From the NCBI GenBank assembly GCA_002304995.1, contig DBPV01000018.1, forward strand, positions 1,217-24,413: a stretch of 23,197 bases of DNA, given 5' to 3'. How positions within the stretch are numbered: the first letter of the stretch is position 1; the number at the start of each line of letters is the position of its first letter. A program made the translations under genes and the position numbers. Origin of the DNA: Syntrophaceae bacterium UBA1411. Its GTDB lineage: Bacteria; Desulfobacterota; Syntrophia; Syntrophales; Smithellaceae. The notes under the pieces were generated by a model. The model was given only the letters and a program-made list of their open reading frames with translations, did no database searches and had not been told where the DNA came from. Positions 1-7,517 of this stretch are shown piece by piece.

Positions 1-46
1 GTAGGGCGGGTCTTCAGACCCGCCTGGCCTGGCGCGCCGGAAAGTT
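1..46. repeat. REP-like palindromic repeat, copy 1
   Basis: First copy of a 46-bp direct repeat. Its core at 5-24 is an almost perfect palindrome, GGCGGGTC-TTCA-GACCCGCC, which would fold as an 8-bp stem with a tetraloop. A conserved tail follows (CTGGCCTGGCGC, then CGGAAAGTT). It differs from the second copy at only two positions (10 and 36). It lies in non-coding DNA beyond the 3' end of the oxidase gene, where dispersed palindromic repeats are often found. It may continue past the left edge of the window. Confidence 0.8.
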
Positions 47-83
47 GCCGTTATGAGGAATGTTCCGCTCACGCCTTTGTGAT

Positions 84-129
84 GTAGGGCGGATCTTCAG
101 ACCCGCCTGGCCTGGCGCACCGGAAAGTT
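84..129. repeat. REP-like palindromic repeat, copy 2
   Basis: Second copy of the 46-bp repeat, in the same orientation as the first and separated from it by 37 bp of unrelated sequence. One stem base is changed (G to A at 93), leaving a G-A mismatch or shorter hairpin, and one tail base is changed (G to A at 119). No flanking transposase or spacer regularity suggests an insertion sequence or CRISPR. A dispersed intergenic repeat family is the likeliest reading. Confidence 0.8.
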
Positions 130-151
130 CGCGCCGCCTGACCATGATGCA

Positions 152-178
152 GCCGGTGATCGTTTTTGAAACACCGGC
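152..178 (-). terminator. possible 3'-end hairpin after the oxidase gene
   Basis: Inverted repeat GCCGGTG (152-158) and CACCGGC (172-178) with a 13-base loop, starting 10 bases beyond the stop codon of the minus-strand oxidase gene. No T-run follows the stem in the direction of transcription. It is therefore not a classical Rho-independent terminator; it could stabilise an mRNA end or block reading into the gene from the repeats. Confidence 0.3.
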
Positions 179-188
179 CGCTTGAGGC

Positions 189-1556
189 TTACAAAAAGAT
201 TTTTCCGGGATTGAAAAGATTGTCCGGGTCGAGAAGCGTCTTCAACTTTTTCATCAGCGCCAGGCTTTCTCCGTGCTCCGCTTCAAGAAAGCGGATTTTG
301 CCGATGCCGACGCCGTGTTCGCCGGTGCAGGTGCCTTCAAACGCCAGCGCCTGCCTGACGATGCGGCTTGTCGCTTCTTCCACGCGCGCCCAGCGCTGCG
401 GATTTTGCGGCTCATCCATCACGTGGACGTGAATGTTGCCGTCGCCCGCGTGGCCGAAGAGGTATCCGGTCAGATCCCGGATTTCCTCGCGGCAAAACTC
501 CACCATGTCGCTGTAGCGCGACAGAGGCACGGCCACGTCCATGATGAGCGGAGACAGGCCGATGTGCTGCCGCTTGATCGATTCGTACGTCTGGTGGCGG
601 AATTCCCAGAGCCGCGCCTTTTCTTCCGCGCCGATGCCCCGGTCGATCGTGAGCGCGCCCTGCTCGCGGCAGATCTCTTCCACGAAGGCCATTTCTTCGG
701 CCAGCCCCCGGCGGCTGTAGCCGGAAAATTCCATGAGCAGTGTGGGATGTTCGTCAAGCGCCAGTCCCCGGTCGGCGTTGAGAACGCGCATGACGTTCGC
801 GTCGAGGAATTCCATGGCGGCGGGCGAAAGCCCCGCGCGCATGATGGTGTAAACGGTCGTGGTCGCCTGGAGAGGAGTGGCGAAGGCGGCCCGCACGGCC
901 ATGAAAGTCGCGGGCAGGCCGACGAGCTTCAGCGTCGCCTCGGTGACGAGCCCGAGCGTCCCTTCCGCTCCGGTGAAGAGCGCCGGCAGATTGTATCCCG
1001 AGGAGCTCTTGCGCGCGCGGTTGCCGACGTGGATGACGCTGCCGTCGGGGAGAACCACCGCGAGGCGCATGACATAGTCCTTGGTCGCGCCGTAGCGCAC
1101 GGAGCGGATGCCGCTGGCGTTGTTGCCGATCATGCCGCCCACCGTCGCCGCCGCCCCCGGATCGGGCGGAAAGAAAAGGCCGTCGCGGGCGAGTTGTTTG
1201 TTGAGGTCCTTGTAGACGACGCCCGCCTGGACATCCACCTGAAAATCTTCCGCGCGCACCGCGAGGATCCGGTTCATTTCGGTGCAATCAACGACCATTC
1301 CGCCCCGCACGGGAATGGGATTGCCTTCCAGGCTGGTTCCCGCGCCCCAGGCGACGACCGGCACTTTGTTCTGCCGCGCCCAGGAAACCAGGCGGCTTGC
1401 CTCTTCGGTGGTGTGCGGCCAGACGACGACGTCGGGCAGGTGCGGCGCGTGATAAGATTCATCGTGGGAATGCAGTTGGAGAACCGATTCCCCCGCGGAA
1501 ACGCGGCGGCCGTCGAGGATGGCTTTTAACGGGCCGAGATCGAATTTCTGCGTCAT
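189..1556 (-). CDS. FAD-linked oxidase, D-lactate dehydrogenase / glycolate oxidase GlcD type
   Basis: This 455-residue flavoprotein belongs to the type 4 FAD-binding oxidoreductase family (GlcD, LDHD, D-2-hydroxyglutarate dehydrogenase), which oxidises 2-hydroxyacids to 2-oxoacids. The N-terminal FAD-binding half (about 40-220) shows the pattern VVAWGAGTSLEGNP (about 68-80) and PDPGAAATVGGMIGNNASG (131-149). The C-terminal half carries GHAGDGNIHVHV, GEHGVG and the typical ending LDPDNLFNPGKI. Length is normal for the family. The start is supported by GAGGAG just upstream. It is the last gene of a minus-strand group, 80 bp after the transglutaminase-like gene, and no iron-sulfur partner (GlcF-type) is next to it. 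The family and FAD use are secure. The substrate (lactate, glycolate or another hydroxyacid) cannot be told from sequence. Confidence 0.9.
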   Translation of the reverse strand: MTQKFDLGPLKAILDGRRVSAGESVLQLHSHDESYHAPHLPDVVVWPHTTEEASRLVSWARQNKVPVVAWGAGTSLEGNPIPVRGGMVVDCTEMNRILAVRAEDFQVDVQAGVVYKDLNKQLARDGLFFPPDPGAAATVGGMIGNNASGIRSVRYGATKDYVMRLAVVLPDGSVIHVGNRARKSSSGYNLPALFTGAEGTLGLVTEATLKLVGLPATFMAVRAAFATPLQATTTVYTIMRAGLSPAAMEFLDANVMRVLNADRGLALDEHPTLLMEFSGYSRRGLAEEMAFVEEICREQGALTIDRGIGAEEKARLWEFRHQTYESIKRQHIGLSPLIMDVAVPLSRYSDMVEFCREEIRDLTGYLFGHAGDGNIHVHVMDEPQNPQRWARVEEATSRIVRQALAFEGTCTGEHGVGIGKIRFLEAEHGESLALMKKLKTLLDPDNLFNPGKIFL

Positions 1557-1636
1557 GGCTGCTCCTCAAAAGGACGGCGGGGCGGTCCGGCGAGGTTCGG
1601 ACGCCTGCGGACCGGGCGCCGGCCGGCCGGGATTTT

Positions 1637-2335
1637 TCACCGGGCGTTTCCCGTCGCTTGTTTTTGGGACTCCGCTTCCGCTTCATTGTCGAAGTCGCCC
1701 GCCCGGCCGAGCTCCTTAAGCTTGTGTTTCGCCGCGTCCCCGTAGCAGGTGTAAAACGTGTTCAGAATCGTTTCATAGGGAACGTCGGCAAAGGAGCCGT
1801 GGTCGGTGACGTATTCCATGTGGCGGCGCCCCTCCAGGTCGAAGGGATGAAACACTGCGTCGGAGACGCCGTCCCAGTCGAGCGGCTTGACCCGGAACTT
1901 TTCGCAAAGCGAAAGGTTGAACGCCGGCGTCACTTTGATCCAGCGGCCGTCAAGCAGGATGTCGTTGTAGCCGTGATAGTAAAACGTATCCGTCTGCATG
2001 AGGGCTTTGAGCCGTGCGGTGGTCAGGTGGTTGCGGACGTCGGCGAAGTGGAGTTTGCAGGCAATGCCCTGGGCGCGCAGCGCGGCGGCGAGCACGATCG
2101 CCTTCGCCACGCAGTAGCCGTAGCCCTTGGCCAGAATGGCGCTGGCTTTAAACCCCTCGCGGGTGTGCTCGATGCGGTAGGGATCGTAGTAAATGCCGTC
2201 GCGCACGGCGTAGTAAAGTTTGACGGCCTTTTCCCGGGGCGACGGGGCTCCGGCGACGGCTTTTGTTGCGAAGTCCCGGACGAGCGGCGAATCGCTGTCG
2301 ATGAACTCCGTCGGTTGCAGATAGTCCTCGGTCAT
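1637..2335 (-). CDS. transglutaminase-like cysteine protease-fold protein
   Basis: A 232-residue soluble protein of the transglutaminase-like superfamily. A probable nucleophile Cys75 sits in GYGYCVAKA, at the head of a helix that continues LAAALRAQGI. The histidine is His121 in YYHGYNDILLDGRWIKVTP. At the place where the family normally has the third catalytic residue (Asp, about 15 residues after His) this protein has Thr136, with Asn140 shortly after. Activity may therefore be altered or the triad completed differently. There is no signal peptide or membrane segment. The ribosome site AAGGAG precedes the start, and only 14 bp separate it from the dehydrogenase gene upstream, so the two are probably co-transcribed. 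Substrate unknown; peptide-bond cleavage or amide transfer are the usual roles of relatives. Confidence 0.75.
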   Translation of the reverse strand: MTEDYLQPTEFIDSDSPLVRDFATKAVAGAPSPREKAVKLYYAVRDGIYYDPYRIEHTREGFKASAILAKGYGYCVAKAIVLAAALRAQGIACKLHFADVRNHLTTARLKALMQTDTFYYHGYNDILLDGRWIKVTPAFNLSLCEKFRVKPLDWDGVSDAVFHPFDLEGRRHMEYVTDHGSFADVPYETILNTFYTCYGDAAKHKLKELGRAGDFDNEAEAESQKQATGNAR

Positions 2336-2349
2336 GGCTCTCCTTCTTT

Positions 2350-3360
2350 TCAGGGTCTGATCATCACTTTAACGGCCGTCGGATCGGAAAGCTGCGTCCG
2401 GAACGCCAGGGCCGCCTCATCCAGGCCGAAGCGGTGCGAGATCAGGGGACCGGCCTTGACCTTCCCGGATTTCAAAAGCTCGAGGGAGGCGCGGAAGTTT
2501 CCGCCCAGGCAGCCGATGAGCGTCAGGTTCTTGCCGATGACGGGCAGGGGCAGCCAGGAAAGCGGCTTTTCGTAAACCGCGACCAGCAGAATTTTTCCGC
2601 CGCCGCGCGCCATGCCGACCGCCTGATCGAAGGTGGTCTGATTGCCCGCGCATTCGACGACGGTGTTGACGCCCAACTGCGCCGTCGCGTTCATCACCTC
2701 GGCCAGTGTGTCCGCGGTTGCCGCGTCAATGACGGGATCGGCGCCGCAGAGCTTTGCCGCCGCCAGCCGCGCGGGTCTGCGCCCGGCGGCCACGACTTTT
2801 TCGACGCCCATGGCCTTGAGCACCTGAACGGCGTAGAGGCCGATCACGCCCAGGCCGATGACGGCGATCACCTCGTCGGGCTTGGGCTGGCCGCGGTTGA
2901 CGGAAAAGTAGGAAATGGAAAGCGGCTCCACCGAAGCCGCGTCTTCATAGGTGAGTTCCTCGGGCAGGGGGAAGATGGTGCGTCCCAGCGCCGCAAACGG
3001 CACGTGGACGTATTCGGCCATCGCGCCGGCGAACTGATAGCCCAGAAGCGCCATGTCGGAACAGCGGTGCGGTTTTCCCTGCCGGCACCAGAAGCACTTG
3101 CCGCAGGGGGCAAAACCCACCGCCGTGCAGCGCGTGCCGACGGAGATGCCCTGAACGTCTTTGCCGACTTCCACGATGTCGCCGCTGAACTCGTGGCCGA
3201 AGATGGTTCCTGCGTGGCCGTCCTCCTTGTACCAGTGCAGGTCGGAGCCGCAGACGCCGCACGCCTGGACTTTGATGATGACGCCGTGCGGCGCACAGAC
3301 GGGATCGGGGACGGTTTCGGTTCGAATATCGTTTGCGCCATGCAGGACTGCTGCTTTCAT
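2350..3360 (-). CDS. zinc-dependent medium-chain alcohol/polyol dehydrogenase
   Basis: A 336-residue MDR-family dehydrogenase related to sorbitol and threonine dehydrogenases. Catalytic zinc ligands are visible as Cys37 (GVCGSD), His56-Glu57 (FGHEF) and probably Glu145 (SVEPLS). The structural zinc lobe has all four cysteines (86, 89, 92, 100, in PCGKCFWCRQGKPHRC). The NAD(P) Rossmann motif is GLGVIG at 169-174. Length is typical. The start is backed by GGAGGG a few bases upstream. It is first in a minus-strand group with the transglutaminase-like and FAD-oxidase genes. An alcohol or polyol dehydrogenase feeding a hydroxyacid oxidase would make sense, but that is inference. The exact substrate is not readable. 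Confidence 0.88.
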   Translation of the reverse strand: MKAAVLHGANDIRTETVPDPVCAPHGVIIKVQACGVCGSDLHWYKEDGHAGTIFGHEFSGDIVEVGKDVQGISVGTRCTAVGFAPCGKCFWCRQGKPHRCSDMALLGYQFAGAMAEYVHVPFAALGRTIFPLPEELTYEDAASVEPLSISYFSVNRGQPKPDEVIAVIGLGVIGLYAVQVLKAMGVEKVVAAGRRPARLAAAKLCGADPVIDAATADTLAEVMNATAQLGVNTVVECAGNQTTFDQAVGMARGGGKILLVAVYEKPLSWLPLPVIGKNLTLIGCLGGNFRASLELLKSGKVKAGPLISHRFGLDEAALAFRTQLSDPTAVKVMIRP

Positions 3361-3386
3361 GTTACCCTCCGGAAAGTTATTTTAAA

Positions 3387-3417
3387 AATCTATTTCAAAG
3401 AATATTTTCCCTGTCAA
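3387..3417 (-). promoter_or_regulatory. possible sigma-70 promoter for the dehydrogenase group
   Basis: On the minus strand, a perfect -35 box TTGACA (3412-3417) is followed by a weak -10 candidate TAGATT (3387-3392) after a long 19-bp spacer, or ATAGAT with 18 bp. It lies in an AT-rich patch just upstream of the dehydrogenase start at 3360. The -35 is convincing and the -10 is not. Confidence 0.35.
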
Positions 3418-3471
3418 GCCGTTATCGGGTGCAAAATGACGCGGCGGGGCCGGGGCGCCGCGCCCTGCCGG

Positions 3472-5229
3472 TTAAGCGCTGCAAACGCGGTTGCGGCCGG
3501 TGTGCTTGGCCTGGTACAGGGCCTGGTCGGCGCGGAAGATCAGGTGCTCTCCGGATTCGCCGGGGTTCAGAACGGCCGCGCCGATGCTGATCGTGAGATG
3601 CGCGTCTTTGCCGGCGCGCGGCATGAAAGACCATTCTGCAAAACGGGTGCGGATGCGCGCGGCCGCTTCGAGCGCGGCGTTTTGATCGGCGTTGTGCAAA
3701 ATGACCACGAATTCCTCGCCGCCGTAGCGGCAGGCGATGTCTTCTTCCCGCAGTGTTTGCATGAGCAGCCGGCCCAGGGCCGCGAGAACCTTGTCTCCTT
3801 CCGGATGGCCGTACGTATCATTGAAATCCTTGAAGTGATCGACGTCCAGCATCAGCAGCGACAGGTTCGTGCCGCTGCGGCGCGCGGCGGCGATTTTCTT
3901 GACGAGCGACGCGTTGAGGAACCGCCGGTTGAAAAGCCCCGTGAGCTCGTCCGTGACGCTGATCGCTTCGAGACTCCTTTCCCGCTCGCGCAGCAGGGCT
4001 TCTTCCTCCTGCATGACGCGGATGCGGTATCCGAGGGCAAACGAAAGCAAAATGGCCTCGGCGGCGCTGCCGAAGATGACGATGTGCATGGTGAAGGTGT
4101 TGTTGGGCACCCAGCCGTAAAATTTGAAAATGAAGGCCAGCGCGGAGGCCATGAAAACGCTGTAGGCGATGACGTAAAACAGGGCCGGCCGGAAACCGGA
4201 GCGCAGCGAAGACAGGCCGGCCGTGAGCAGGATCAGAAGGCTGACCTGTCCGGACAGATAGGACAGAAGATTGCCCAGCCAGAGCTGGCGCAGAAAAACT
4301 GCGGCCACGATGACGCCCATGAAAGCCGCAAGCCCCTTGAGCACCTTGTCGTGGCGGGGAGCGGTCCTGGCGGTGTTGAGAAAGACAATGGCAAAGACAA
4401 TGGCAAACAGCATCATCAGCGAGGCAAAGACCGCGATATGCGCGATCAGGACCTCGCCCAGCGGCGGCCAGAAATACCGAAAAAGGCCGATCAGCGTGCA
4501 CTGCCACAAAAGCAAAAAGAAGATGTAGGTGATATAAAAGAGGTAGTGCCGGTCGCGGATGAAAAGATACAGGGCCAGATTGTATAAAATCATGGCGATG
4601 AGGATGCCGACGAAAAGGCCGATGATCAGAAAGAGGATAAAACTGCTTTCCCGGAAAGCATCGATGGTATAGAGCGTCGCGCGAAACTGCAGCGCGAAAG
4701 GCGTGGCGACGCGGACGATGACCGGCCGGGATGCGTCGATGGCGTCGGGCAGAGCGAAGGTCGGATAGAGAAAGGGAAATTCCTTGCTCTTGTCTCCCTG
4801 CTGCCAGCCGCCGGTAAGCGTTACCAGGCCCGGCTTCCCGTTCTCGACAACCGGAACGTAGAGTGTGATGGACCCCAGGGCCGCGTTGTCGAAAACCAGA
4901 AACGACCGGCGGCTGGCCAGCGGATCATCGGCGCCGGGAACGGCGGGGGCGATGCGGCATTTAAACCAGAGCGTCGCTCTTTGAAAGCTGAACTGAAAAG
5001 AGGTTTTCGCGTGGCGGTGAAAAGGCAGATGTCCTCCGGCAATGTCGCCGTACTCCAGGCGGCCCGAAGGATCAAGCAGGTATTCGGTCTGCGCGGCGAT
5101 TTCCACGGCGGGCCGGTCGCTGCCGACACTGACCGCGCCGGCGTCCGCCCGGGCCGCAGCCGGCGAAAAAAGCAAAAGGGCCAGCAGCGCCGACCACAAC
5201 AAGAAGAAAGATTTTACGCGCAGATTCAC
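3472..5229 (-). CDS. 7TM receptor (7TMR-DISM) diguanylate cyclase, GGDEF output
   Basis: A 585-residue membrane enzyme predicted to make c-di-GMP from two GTP. Order: signal peptide 1-29 (cut after ARA), a periplasmic beta-rich 7TMR-DISMED2-like sensor about 35-190, seven hydrophobic spans between about 196 and 402, a short coiled linker with EEEALLRERERSLE, and a GGDEF domain about 415-580. The signature is GGEEF at 503-507, with RxxD (Arg494-Asp497) five residues before it, so the product-inhibition I-site looks intact. Asp462 in DVDHF is the metal ligand. The open frame runs further upstream, but the GTG at 5227-5229 is the right start. It has GGGGAGG six bases before it, begins the signal peptide, and overlaps the preceding stop codon (GTGA). 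It is translationally coupled to the BrkB-cNMP gene. The ligand is unknown; related sensors are thought to bind carbohydrates or other small molecules. Confidence 0.88.
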   Translation of the reverse strand: MNLRVKSFFLLWSALLALLLFSPAAARADAGAVSVGSDRPAVEIAAQTEYLLDPSGRLEYGDIAGGHLPFHRHAKTSFQFSFQRATLWFKCRIAPAVPGADDPLASRRSFLVFDNAALGSITLYVPVVENGKPGLVTLTGGWQQGDKSKEFPFLYPTFALPDAIDASRPVIVRVATPFALQFRATLYTIDAFRESSFILFLIIGLFVGILIAMILYNLALYLFIRDRHYLFYITYIFFLLLWQCTLIGLFRYFWPPLGEVLIAHIAVFASLMMLFAIVFAIVFLNTARTAPRHDKVLKGLAAFMGVIVAAVFLRQLWLGNLLSYLSGQVSLLILLTAGLSSLRSGFRPALFYVIAYSVFMASALAFIFKFYGWVPNNTFTMHIVIFGSAAEAILLSFALGYRIRVMQEEEALLRERERSLEAISVTDELTGLFNRRFLNASLVKKIAAARRSGTNLSLLMLDVDHFKDFNDTYGHPEGDKVLAALGRLLMQTLREEDIACRYGGEEFVVILHNADQNAALEAAARIRTRFAEWSFMPRAGKDAHLTISIGAAVLNPGESGEHLIFRADQALYQAKHTGRNRVCSA

Positions 5230-6821
5230 AGGGCGCCTCCCCGGTTCTCGGCGGCGCCGGCGGCTGCGCCTTCCGTTATCCATTTTGTAAACGTACCGGC
5301 CGCGAATAAAGACCACATTTTTTCGCGGACGACCTCCCAGACCTGCTGGTCTTTGCGGATCAGGATGCCCCGTTCGACCAGTTCTGCAAGCATGGTCCGG
5401 ATTTCGGCCGGCGTCCGGCGGGTGCAAGAAACCAGCGGCGCGACGGCGTCTTCCGCAAGAGGCCGCGGCCGGTCCAGGAAATAGACGATGACGACCAGGC
5501 GGGACCACAGGTCGGTGAACTCCTCGAGCGCTTCGTTCGAGGCTTTGAGCCGCGCCGAAAATTCGCGCAGCATGTAAAGCGCCGCCTCGCGGTTCTCGCG
5601 GATCAGGTCCCGCAGGGTTGCATCGTCGATCACGGCCAGGGTGCTGTCCGCGAGCGCGCGCGCCGTGGCCGTGCGCTGCACATCGATCAGCGTCGCCATT
5701 TCGCCGAAGTACTGCCCCGGCCCCAGCCGGGCCAGCGTTTTGGTCATGGAACTGTCGGTGCGCTCCAGGACCACGCTTCCGGACAGAATGTAAAACATCT
5801 CCCGCCCCCGGTCGTTCTCGCGGAAGATGACGCTGTCTTTCGCGAAGGAACGCCCGAATTTCGCAAAGAGCCGCTCATCCACTTTCAGGCGCGCCGCGCG
5901 GGGCTTGAGGAGCGCCCGCTCCAGCAGGAGCAGATCGCGCCGCTCGTAGGACGAGAGCATTTCGGCGCAGAACAAAAATATCAGCGACACGTAGAAAACC
6001 CAGATCACCAGGATGACGATGGTTTCCAGGGAACCGAAAATCACGTGATAGCGGGTGTAGGTCGTCAGATACCAGGTGAAGAACTGTTTGGCGATTTCCA
6101 GAAGCAGCGCAAAGGCGGCGCCGGCGACCAGGGCCGGGACCGGCCGGACGCGCGTGGTCGGCGTGAACCGGTAAAGCAGCGCCGCGAGCGCGACAACCAG
6201 CGCATAGGGAATCGCGTAGCGCAGCAGAAGTTCCGCCGGCAGACCGAGCGACAGTTCCAGTCCGCCGGGGAGGATCAGCGGCGATCCGGCCAAAAGCGCC
6301 GCCGCCGTGCTGATAAAGATGCTCAGGCCGCCTACCAGCCAGGCGGCGGGAATCATGCAAAATGCCATCAGCTTGGACACGACGTAATTGCGCTTCCGGC
6401 GGGAACGGAAAATGATATTGAGCGCCGACTCGATGGCGTTGAAAATAGCCGCCGAAAGCCAGATGAGGCCTAAAAAGCCGATCCAGCCCAGGACGCGCCT
6501 TTTGTCTTCGATTTGTCCGAGCTGTCCGAGAATCTCCTCGGAAAAGTAGGGATGAAAGTTCCGGATCGCTGCGACGATATCCGTCTGGACGGCGGAGTTG
6601 GCGCTGAAGAAGGCTCCCGCCGCGAGGATGGTCAGGATAAAAAGCGGAATCGCGGACAGGACGGCGTAAAGCGCGATGGCCGCCGCCTGATTGGCGTCGC
6701 TGTTGGCGCTGAAATTGGCGACGGCGTCGGACGCGATATCCCAGGCGCCGGCGGCGCTCATCTGCATGGATTCCCGGCGCTTTTCCTGCCGCGCTGTCCT
6801 GTCTTTCTTTTCTCCGCCCAT
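5226..6821 (-). CDS. YihY/BrkB-family membrane protein fused to a cyclic-nucleotide-binding domain
   Basis: A 531-residue fusion. Residues about 25-290 are a YihY/BrkB (UPF0761, once called ribonuclease BN) integral membrane unit with about six spans (roughly 46-70, 110-138, 150-177, 198-217, 226-248, 262-287). Residues about 318-410 form a cNMP-binding beta-barrel. Its phosphate-binding cassette is visible as FGEMATLIDVQRTATARA, including Glu374 and Arg383. The last ~75 residues (PAEIRTMLAELVERGILIRK) look like a small winged-helix or helical domain. YihY proteins normally end after the membrane part, so this architecture is unusual. The start at 6821 has AGGCGG seven bases upstream; Met19 is an alternative. 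The stop overlaps the GTG start of the diguanylate cyclase gene. The nucleotide bound and the transported or sensed substrate are unknown. Confidence 0.85.
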   Translation of the reverse strand: MGGEKKDRTARQEKRRESMQMSAAGAWDIASDAVANFSANSDANQAAAIALYAVLSAIPLFILTILAAGAFFSANSAVQTDIVAAIRNFHPYFSEEILGQLGQIEDKRRVLGWIGFLGLIWLSAAIFNAIESALNIIFRSRRKRNYVVSKLMAFCMIPAAWLVGGLSIFISTAAALLAGSPLILPGGLELSLGLPAELLLRYAIPYALVVALAALLYRFTPTTRVRPVPALVAGAAFALLLEIAKQFFTWYLTTYTRYHVIFGSLETIVILVIWVFYVSLIFLFCAEMLSSYERRDLLLLERALLKPRAARLKVDERLFAKFGRSFAKDSVIFRENDRGREMFYILSGSVVLERTDSSMTKTLARLGPGQYFGEMATLIDVQRTATARALADSTLAVIDDATLRDLIRENREAALYMLREFSARLKASNEALEEFTDLWSRLVVIVYFLDRPRPLAEDAVAPLVSCTRRTPAEIRTMLAELVERGILIRKDQQVWEVVREKMWSLFAAGTFTKWITEGAAAGAAENRGGAL

Positions 6822-6856
6822 CCGGTTTCCGCCTGCCGATTTTTTTAAACGCTTCC

Positions 6857-6885
6857 ATCCTACAACGGAACACGGGGCGGGTCAA
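6857..6885 (-). promoter_or_regulatory. sigma-70-type promoter of the BrkB-cNMP / GGDEF operon
   Basis: On the minus strand TTGACC (6880-6885) and TAGGAT (6857-6862) are separated by exactly 17 bp, matching the sigma-70 consensus at 5/6 and 4/6 positions. Transcription would start near 6850, about 30 bases before the ATG at 6821. It shares the 206-bp divergent region with the small secreted-protein gene. Confidence 0.5.
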
Positions 6886-6893
6886 AGCCATAA

Positions 6894-6921
6894 TTGAAGC
6901 GGCTTCCGGCGGTGTTAAAAA
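6894..6921 (+). promoter_or_regulatory. weak candidate promoter for the small secreted protein gene
   Basis: TTGAAG (6894-6899) and TAAAAA (6916-6921) with a 16-bp spacer, each 4/6 to consensus. This would give a leader of about 100 bases before the ATG at 7028. The rest of the 6822-7027 region shows no further recognisable site. Confidence 0.25.
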
Positions 6922-7027
6922 AGATTGCTGCGCCGACTTTTCTGCGGTACTGAAGAGAGCAAAAGAAGCACTGCGTCGGACGACGGAACTTTCGGGCAGA
7001 GTAAAAACTCTTCTAAAGGAGGATAGG

Positions 7028-7444
7028 ATGAAAAGAAAAATGTTCTTCTATGCGTTTTTGGCACTGCTGCTGCTCGCGCCCGCGCAGCTTCCGGCGGCGG
7101 ACTTCGACTGGATGCCGGATTTCAACGTTCAGGCGCAGGCGGACCCGTCGGGATTCCGCGTCCGGCTCGCCACGCGTTTCCACATCGGCGACGCGCAGGT
7201 CAGCGCCGTGCTCAGCAATTTCCCCAAACCGGCGGATGCCTACGTCGCCCTGCGTCTGGGGGAGATGTCGGGAAAACCGGTTGAATACGTCGCCGAACAG
7301 TACAAAGCCAACAAGGGGCAGGGCTGGGGAGCGCTGGCCAAAAGCCTGGGCATCAAACCCGGCTCGCGCGAATTTCATGCCCTCAAGCGCGGAGACGACC
7401 TTTACGCGTCCAAGGGCAAGGGAAAAGGCAAAAAGAATAAATAA
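7028..7444 (+). CDS. small secreted protein of unknown function
   Basis: A 138-residue protein with a clear signal peptide (MKRK, hydrophobic core FYAFLALLLLAP, probable cut near PAA|DF at 24). The mature part begins with a short beta-like stretch (FRVRLATRFHIGDAQVSAVL). A helical segment follows with the phrases GEMSGKPVEYVAEQYK and GWGALAKSLGIKPGSREFH. It ends in a very basic Gly-Lys tail (GKGKGKKNK). I do not recognise a named family, though the GWG-LAKSLGIKPGS-EFHALK pattern looks like a conserved module rather than random sequence. An excellent AAAGGAGG sits six bases before the ATG. It stands alone: divergent from the BrkB operon and convergent with acetoacetate decarboxylase. The basic tail could bind nucleic acid, lipid or an anionic surface, but nothing proves it. 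Confidence 0.8.
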   Translation: MKRKMFFYAFLALLLLAPAQLPAADFDWMPDFNVQAQADPSGFRVRLATRFHIGDAQVSAVLSNFPKPADAYVALRLGEMSGKPVEYVAEQYKANKGQGWGALAKSLGIKPGSREFHALKRGDDLYASKGKGKGKKNK

Positions 7445-7517
7445 GGGCGGGTTGCCGCCGGGTGAGGAATTCCCCGGGGAATGATGAGCGCTTGCCTGCA
7501 AAGTTCCTGTGCGCGTG

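Noticed and set aside
273..1529. Long plus-strand open frame opposite the FAD-linked oxidase
   Set aside because: It is a shadow frame in GC-rich DNA: its translation is rich in Arg, Ala and His with no domain, while the minus strand encodes a complete flavoprotein with family motifs.
3451..3467. GC hairpin after the GGDEF gene as a terminator
   Set aside because: The stem is short with a three-base loop and no T-run follows on the minus strand.
2434..4587. 717-codon plus-strand open frame across two minus-strand genes
   Set aside because: It spans the dehydrogenase, an intergenic region and most of the GGDEF gene; composition is low-complexity and no motif is present.
5230..5508. N-terminal extension of the GGDEF protein frame
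   Set aside because: It lies inside the 3' part of the BrkB-cNMP gene, is Arg/Pro-rich, and the GTG at 5229 has a signal peptide and a strong ribosome site.
7469..7482. Perfect 14-bp palindrome ATTCCCCGGGGAAT between convergent genes
   Set aside because: It has no loop and no T-run, so it is unlikely as a terminator; a 14-bp palindrome can occur by chance and no regulator points to it.
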